This document shows positions 34,676 to 39,024 of a DNA stretch of 39,024 nt, one piece after another. Position 1 is the stretch's first letter, and every line of letters starts with the position of its first letter. Source of the DNA: Flavobacteriales bacterium. Lineage in GTDB: Bacteria; Bacteroidota; Bacteroidia; Flavobacteriales_D; CAJJDF01. The stretch spans positions 1 to 39,024 of the forward strand of contig JAHDBM010000019.1 in NCBI GenBank assembly GCA_020630395.1, given 5' to 3'. Made by a program: the position numbers and the translations under genes. A model generated the notes under the pieces. It was not told the origin of the DNA and ran no database searches. It saw only the letters and a list, made by a program, of their open reading frames with translations.

Positions 34676-35281
34676 ATGAATCTTAAACATGTATTACCAA
34701 CAGTATTAATATTAATTACCTTTAACGTATTTAGTCAAAATCAAGTTTTAGACACAGAAGAGAGCTTTGCTAAACATAGAAATTCTTTAGGAGCGTCTTT
34801 TTTTATGTTAGGCAACTTTCTCAAAGAATCACCTGATTATTATTTGTTAACCTATGGTTATAGATTATCTAAAAAGCAAAGAGTGTTTGCAGAATTTAAC
34901 TCATGGAAGTATGCTGAACCTCTAGGTACCTATAATAAATCTGAGGAGTTTTATCCTGGCTATGTTAGGGCTTTTGGTATAGGATTTGGTTATCAACATT
35001 TTTCATGGAAAGGTTTATTTACAACATTTCAAGGAACTAACTTTCTTTTGCAGTATCATGATGTTAATGGAAATAAAACTCAAAAAGGGTTTCAATTATA
35101 CCTTCAATTAGTAGCTGGTTATAGATTTGAGTTTTTTAACAAGCGCTTTTATGTAGAGCCTGCTTATGCACTTAAATACTGGCCAATTAATACTAATATG
35201 CCTACTAATTTTAGTGAAATAGAAGAGGGTAAGCCAAAATATATATTTGAGCCAAGTTTAAATTTTGGATTTAAGTTTTAG
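34676..35281 (+). CDS. Hypothetical outer membrane protein
   Basis: A 201-residue protein with a signal peptide (LPTVLILITFNVFSQ) and alternating beta-strand pattern (FGIGFGYQHFSWKGLFTTF, KGFQLYLQLVAGYRFEFF, YVEPAYALKYWPI, ending in LNFGFKF). The final phenylalanine and aromatic strand are typical of small outer membrane barrels. No family is recognised. It overlaps the convergent Crp/Fnr regulator by 4 bp. The 16-bp palindrome upstream may regulate it. Confidence 0.7.
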   Translation: MNLKHVLPTVLILITFNVFSQNQVLDTEESFAKHRNSLGASFFMLGNFLKESPDYYLLTYGYRLSKKQRVFAEFNSWKYAEPLGTYNKSEEFYPGYVRAFGIGFGYQHFSWKGLFTTFQGTNFLLQYHDVNGNKTQKGFQLYLQLVAGYRFEFFNKRFYVEPAYALKYWPINTNMPTNFSEIEEGKPKYIFEPSLNFGFKF

Positions 35282-35856
35282 CTATTGAGCGAGATTCGTT
35301 TTCTAATTCTACTTAACGTTTCTGGCTTAACTCCAAGATAACTTGCAAGGTGGTATTGAGGTACTTTATTAATTAAAGAAGGTCTTTCTTTTATTAGGTT
35401 TAAGTACCTCTCTTTTGGGGTTGAATTTTTAAACTTTAAATATCGTTCTCGATTTTCTCCAAACATTTTTTCCATTTCAACTCTACATATTTCGCCAAAA
35501 CGAGGGTGTTTTTTATAAAGCTGACTTTCTTTCTTAGCGTTTAAAATTGCTACAGTAGAATGTTCAATGCACTCTAAATTATATTGGGATGGTTTATTGT
35601 TTGAGATACTCTCAATATTTAGTATGGATTGAAGTTCGGTGTAGAATTCATTTGTGTGCTCTTCTCCATCAATAATACAATACTCCCTAATGCAGCCATT
35701 AACCACTAAAAAGGAGTCTTTAGCTCTTTGTCCTTCCTCAAGTAAAAAGTCTTTTCTTTTAAATGTTTTAATTGGGAAAGCCATTGCAATGTCTTGTTTT
35801 TCTTCGTCAGTTAACGTAATAAAATTTGACATAATTTCAACTAAAATATTCTCCAT
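35278..35856 (-). CDS. Crp/Fnr-family transcriptional regulator
   Basis: A 192-residue regulator with an N-terminal cyclic-nucleotide-binding-like beta-roll (about 20-110) and a C-terminal winged helix (about 145-190, VPQYHLASYLGVKPETLSRIRKR). The set of cysteines expected in an oxygen-sensing FNR cluster is absent, and the cNMP-binding glycine/arginine motif is incomplete, so the ligand is not evident. It is a typical short Crp-like regulator of Bacteroidota. It is convergent with the outer membrane protein gene and lies 16 bp after the PAP2 gene on the same strand. Confidence 0.9.
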   Translation of the reverse strand: MENILVEIMSNFITLTDEEKQDIAMAFPIKTFKRKDFLLEEGQRAKDSFLVVNGCIREYCIIDGEEHTNEFYTELQSILNIESISNNKPSQYNLECIEHSTVAILNAKKESQLYKKHPRFGEICRVEMEKMFGENRERYLKFKNSTPKERYLNLIKERPSLINKVPQYHLASYLGVKPETLSRIRKRISLNS

Positions 35857-35872
35857 AACTATATGTTTTTAA

Positions 35873-36457
35873 CTAACTAATGTCTCTTCCCCTAAAAGAC
35901 AATAACACCTTGGCATAAATAAAGAATACAAATAAACTACAGGATATACCAAAGAGGGCTCCACACAGAATATCTAACGGATAATGTACTCCTAAGTAAA
36001 TTCGGCTATACGATACTAAACCTGCCCATAAAAAAATAAATAGGGTAAACCGTTTAATTCTTTTTCTAAGGTAAATAGCCATTAACATAGCCAAGCCAAA
36101 TACATTAGAGGCATGTGAAGAAAAGAACCCATAAGGACCTCCGCAATGATTGTTTACTATATGAACTTGAGCTTGAATCTCTATATTATGACACGGTCTA
36201 GGACGTTCAAATCCTTTTTTAAACACCTCTGATGATATGGTGTTAGTTAAGCCAAACGTAACGACAACCAAAGCTATTAAAATGCTACCCCTTTTCCATT
36301 TGTATGCTTTAATTACTAAATAAAATAAGAATAGATAAAAAGGAACCCAAAAGAATTTATGACTTACCCAATACATGATTTCATCAAAAAATGTATTATG
36401 TAATCCATTAAGAAATAAAAAAAGTGAAGTATCTAAATCTAAGATTTGATCTAGCAT
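35873..36457 (-). CDS. PAP2-family phosphatase
   Basis: A 194-residue integral membrane phosphatase, probably acting on phospholipid or undecaprenyl diphosphate headgroups at the outer face of the inner membrane. The three signature motifs are all present: K80-x6-R87-P88, S114-H115 (SSHAS, a variant of PSGH), and S151-R152-x5-H158-x3-D162. Six hydrophobic helices are visible. It lies 6 bp downstream of the DUF6089-like gene, so the two are probably co-transcribed. Confidence 0.92.
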   Translation of the reverse strand: MLDQILDLDTSLFLFLNGLHNTFFDEIMYWVSHKFFWVPFYLFLFYLVIKAYKWKRGSILIALVVVTFGLTNTISSEVFKKGFERPRPCHNIEIQAQVHIVNNHCGGPYGFFSSHASNVFGLAMLMAIYLRKRIKRFTLFIFLWAGLVSYSRIYLGVHYPLDILCGALFGISCSLFVFFIYAKVLLSFRGRDIS

Positions 36458-36463
36458 AAACGT

Positions 36464-37294
36464 TTATTTACGACTAAAGTTAGTCTCACATTCAGTTGCT
36501 TTATTTAAGAGAAAAGTAACGGTAACACCTGCAAAGTAATACCAATCGTTTAAATCTGATATTCCTCTGTTAACACCAATATTACGATCGCCAATTTGCT
36601 TATAGCTTCTATCCGAAAAAAATTGTGTTAAAGGGCCTGATTCTCCATTTAAGACAGTAGGGTTTACATACTTTTTGCTTACATCATCAAGATAATCAGT
36701 AAACGTTTTCCTTGCTCCAAATTCAAAAGCTAATCCAATCGTTTTACTTACATTCATTTTTAACCCAATACCTAGTGGAATGGAAAATTGATTTAACTTA
36801 TAATAATCATCAGAATTAGAAGAAGTATTTTGCCCTTCAGTACCTAACGGTTGTAATTCAAACCAATCGTCTTGAAACACAGCATGAGGGTCAAAATGAT
36901 AAAAAGCTGCTCCTAAAAAGAAATACGGACTAATATAATCTCTTCGAATGTTACCCATTTCATATTTCACAAAATTTATTTCCCAAATAGCTCCTACTTC
37001 ATATATTTCGCTCATGAAATTAAGGTTTCTATTTTGTAAAAACTCACTTTTGTTTTGATGATCGTAAGCTTCTATCTTGCCATATTTACCATGCAAGCGA
37101 TAAGCAAACCGTTTGCCTCTAGATGTTCTTCTATACACTAAGCCAACAGCAGGGTTAGTATTTTGTCCAAAATGAGTTGTAGGATTTAAATCTCCAGTAT
37201 AGTATGATCCACCTAAAAATACTCCAAGCTCATCAGTTTGTGTAAATGATAAGGAAAAGAAAAGTAAAAATATAATGGATGTTACTAGCTTCAT
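36464..37294 (-). CDS. DUF6089-like outer membrane protein
   Basis: A 276-residue protein with a signal peptide (SIIFLLFFSLSFTQ) and an opening strand of the type ELGVFLGGSYYTGDLNP. Further strands (ISPYFFLGAAFYHFDP, FSIPLGIGLKMNV, LAFEFGARKTFTDYLDDVS) fit an eight-stranded barrel of the DUF6089 type. Relatives include PorG-like proteins linked to type IX secretion, but I cannot tell whether this is such a component. The chain ends in a cysteine-bearing tail (ECETNFSRK), which is unusual for a barrel terminus. It precedes the PAP2 gene by 6 bp. Confidence 0.75.
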   Translation of the reverse strand: MKLVTSIIFLLFFSLSFTQTDELGVFLGGSYYTGDLNPTTHFGQNTNPAVGLVYRRTSRGKRFAYRLHGKYGKIEAYDHQNKSEFLQNRNLNFMSEIYEVGAIWEINFVKYEMGNIRRDYISPYFFLGAAFYHFDPHAVFQDDWFELQPLGTEGQNTSSNSDDYYKLNQFSIPLGIGLKMNVSKTIGLAFEFGARKTFTDYLDDVSKKYVNPTVLNGESGPLTQFFSDRSYKQIGDRNIGVNRGISDLNDWYYFAGVTVTFLLNKATECETNFSRK

Positions 37295-37429
37295 TTATGT
37301 TAATAATGATGTTTTAGGTATTTGTATTAACGAGCCACTTGACTTATTATTTAATACTTAAATGCAGGTAAAGTTAAAAAATTGCCCTTAGAGTTAATAA
37401 TTTGACCACAACATTTTGTTTCACAACAT

Positions 37430-38407
37430 CTAAATTTCTAGTTGATCTTGATTATACATCCGTTTACCTCCTTGGTTAAATTCATCAATAATATCAACTA
37501 CCATTAAGCAATTAACGATTTCTGCATATACTCGTTCTACTTGTTCTAATCCAATTTCATTATTTAAACTAGGATCGAAAAACTGCTCATATGTTTCAAT
37601 TCCAATATTAATATTTTCGTTAACAAAGGAGACATAAACAGGTCGCTTGAAAATTTCTTGTACTAACACGACATCTTGAATAAATGAGGAGTTTATTATT
37701 TTTTTTGCATCCTCATCATTATATACATGTAGTGTAAATTTACGATCAAACCTATCATTATGTGTTTTGTATTTTGACATGCTTCTGGGTATAGATCGTT
37801 AGCTAGCATGATTGTGAAATATCTTAACAGCTCGGTTTAGTTGTAAATTTAGATTAGTATTTATAAATATTCCATCAAAAACATCTTCATATTTTGTTTG
37901 AGTATCTCCATCTGAATCTATATAAGTAGATTTTTTTTGAGCTAATACCTCTGATAGTTTAAATTCAGTAATGCCTCTTTTACCTGTAAATAAATCTTCT
38001 CCACTACCATGGTTAACTTTTGTTTTAAAAAGATTACTTCTTTTCATTTTACCTACTGAAATTCTTCCAGTAGGATTATAGGTGACATTTGGTAACAAAT
38101 ATTTAATAAGGCTTTTTATTGCTTTGTTTTTAAATTCTCTTCGTAATCTATTATTAATGGAAGAGGTTATTCCTGAAGCTATAATTAAAAATAAAATACT
38201 AATAACAATTGGTATCCAAATAGTGTCTTCATCAAGTGCATTTGTTCCTATAGAGATATACCAGATAAATGATATAAAACCTAAGGCAAAAATCCAAGTA
38301 AGTGTTATTTGTGGTTTAGATGCTCGCCTTTCTTTTTCGATTTGCATCAATTTACGAATGAGTAGCGCTTTTTGATCCTCTTTAAATCCGGGTAAATTAT
38401 TTTTCAT
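37430..38407 (-). pseudogene. DUF3137-like membrane protein split by an in-frame TAA
   Basis: Two parts of one open frame. Part 1 (38407-37799, 202 residues) has two membrane helices (about 35-55 and 68-90) and the GEDLFTGKRG motif. An in-frame TAA at 37801-37799 ends it after HNHAS. Part 2 continues in the same frame, with the next ATG at 37780, to 37430 (116 residues, including YVSFVNENINIGIETYEQFFDPSL). The tandem paralogue upstream (38397-39024) is continuous through the matching region, so the stop is a nonsense change in a single gene; length before and after aligns without a gap. Reinitiation at 37780 could still make a separate C-terminal piece. The start overlaps the upstream gene end by 11 bp. 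A sequencing error is possible. Confidence 0.7.
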
Positions 38408-39024
38408 TTTGAAGTTGTTTATTCATTCCATCATTATTTGAAAAATTTAACCCATCAATGATATCTACAACCATTATGCATTTAATGATTTCATTATAAA
38501 TGCGTTCAACTTGCTCAATATTTATTTCTTTTTTAAGGTTTGGTTCAAAATAATTATGATTTGTTGAGATGGCTATATGAGCCGATTTTGGAAAAAATGA
38601 AATGAATACTTTAGCTTGAAAAAGTGTTTCAATTTCCGCTAATTGACTTAAAATTTTGTCATTTAAAATAGCTGCACATTGTTCGTTTTCATAGCCAAAC
38701 ACATTAAAATGATTAGAATATTTACCTAGTAAGAGCATTTTTTTTGTTCCAACAGGTTCAACAATAATAGACTTAGAATATATTCGTATTGATTTTTTTA
38801 TTGGGATGTTAAGTTTACACTTTACTAAAACTCCCTTAAATGTTTTATCTAACTCGTTATTAGATACCTTATAGCTAGATGCCCTTATTTCACTAAATTT
38901 AAAGGCTGTTTTACCTCTAGTTCCTTTAAATAAATCTTCCCCTCTGGCTTTAGTAGCATAAAAGTTCATGACTTTACTTCCTCTTAAATTACTGGCAGTT
39001 AGATTTTCATTTGGGTAATATTCA
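38397..39024 (-). CDS. DUF3137-like protein, N-terminal part outside the window
   Basis: The reverse-strand frame is open from 38397 to the window edge, so about 208 residues of the C-terminal part are seen. An ATG at 38969 exists inside it, but the residues before it (EYYPNENL and beyond) align with the matching region of the downstream paralogue, so the real start lies outside the window. The KARGEDLFKGTRGKTAFKFSEI region, the LIPIKKSI-like middle and IEQVERIYNEIIKCIMVVDIIDGL at the end match the paralogue at 37430-38407. The family is DUF3137, of unknown function. The two genes overlap by 11 bp. Confidence 0.75.
   Translation of the reverse strand, partial: EYYPNENLTASNLRGSKVMNFYATKARGEDLFKGTRGKTAFKFSEIRASSYKVSNNELDKTFKGVLVKCKLNIPIKKSIRIYSKSIIVEPVGTKKMLLLGKYSNHFNVFGYENEQCAAILNDKILSQLAEIETLFQAKVFISFFPKSAHIAISTNHNYFEPNLKKEINIEQVERIYNEIIKCIMVVDIIDGLNFSNNDGMNKQLQNEK

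Noticed and set aside
37430-37780. Separate small gene of 116 residues after the DUF3137-like part
   Set aside because: It lies in the same frame as the upstream part and continues the alignment to the intact paralogue, so it is the C-terminal part of one broken gene.
1-39024. tRNA, rRNA, CRISPR arrays, insertion sequences, integrases or phage genes
   Set aside because: None recognised on either strand; no transposase, integrase or regular spaced repeats other than protein-coding repeats and the operator boxes.

Overview
The window is about 39 kb of AT-rich, gene-dense DNA that reads as a chromosomal segment of a Flavobacteriales (Bacteroidota) bacterium. Signs of this are the type-B type IX secretion sorting domain at 19192-20295, thrombospondin-3/OmpA and DUF6089-like outer membrane proteins, a TonB receptor with a carboxypeptidase-regulatory-like N-domain, almost no Shine-Dalgarno sequences, and TAnnTTTG-like -7 promoter elements. 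No rRNA, tRNA, insertion sequence, phage gene or CRISPR array was seen. Most of it is housekeeping and envelope functions.

Layout. 1-2564 (-): 5' part of gcvP (glycine cleavage P protein), cut by the window edge. 2759-4462 (+): two tandem paralogous short-chain dehydrogenases. 4533-7810 (+): an operon of a TPR protein, an OmpR-type response regulator and a HAMP histidine kinase. 7888-10830 (+): leucine-rich-repeat protein, a conserved protein of unknown function and a DUF2490 outer membrane protein. 10827-11684 (-): YitT-family membrane protein. 11815-12588 (+): lipoprotein beta-carbonic anhydrase. 12792-13907 (+): SPFH/prohibitin-like lipoprotein and a CutA-like protein. 13957-15129 (-): OmpA-family protein. 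15280-18875 (-): heme A synthase, LytS-type kinase, LytTR regulator and CysQ. 19192-25791: secreted lamin-tail protein (+), alpha/beta hydrolase and TSP3/OmpA porin (-), TonB receptor (+). 25883-29251 (+): M23 peptidase, MerR regulator, QueD/PTPS, FolE, Bax-inhibitor-1 protein and a 31-residue membrane protein missed by ordinary length cut-offs. 29291-31188 (+): GH3-family enzyme and a small membrane protein. 31190-32564 (-): lipoprotein and universal stress protein. 32694-34499 (+): uvrC. 34676-39024: an outer membrane protein (+), then a minus-strand run of Crp/Fnr regulator, PAP2 phosphatase, DUF6089-like protein, and two tandem DUF3137-like genes, one broken by an in-frame stop and the other cut by the window edge.

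The most interesting observation is regulatory. Four promoters between 4459 and 12769 each carry four YTAAT boxes spaced exactly 11 bp apart; the first box fits CTAATNTNATT in all four. At three of them a -7-like element begins exactly 15 bp after the start of the last box. Phased 11-bp direct repeats are the usual binding pattern of OmpR/PhoB-family regulators, and one site precedes the operon that encodes exactly such a regulator. This suggests an autoregulated two-component system with a local regulon: TPR protein, regulator and kinase; LRR protein, unknown protein and DUF2490 protein; carbonic anhydrase; and SPFH lipoprotein plus CutA. Nearly all targets carry a signal peptide or lipobox, so an envelope-related role is likely; the signal cannot be read from the sequence.
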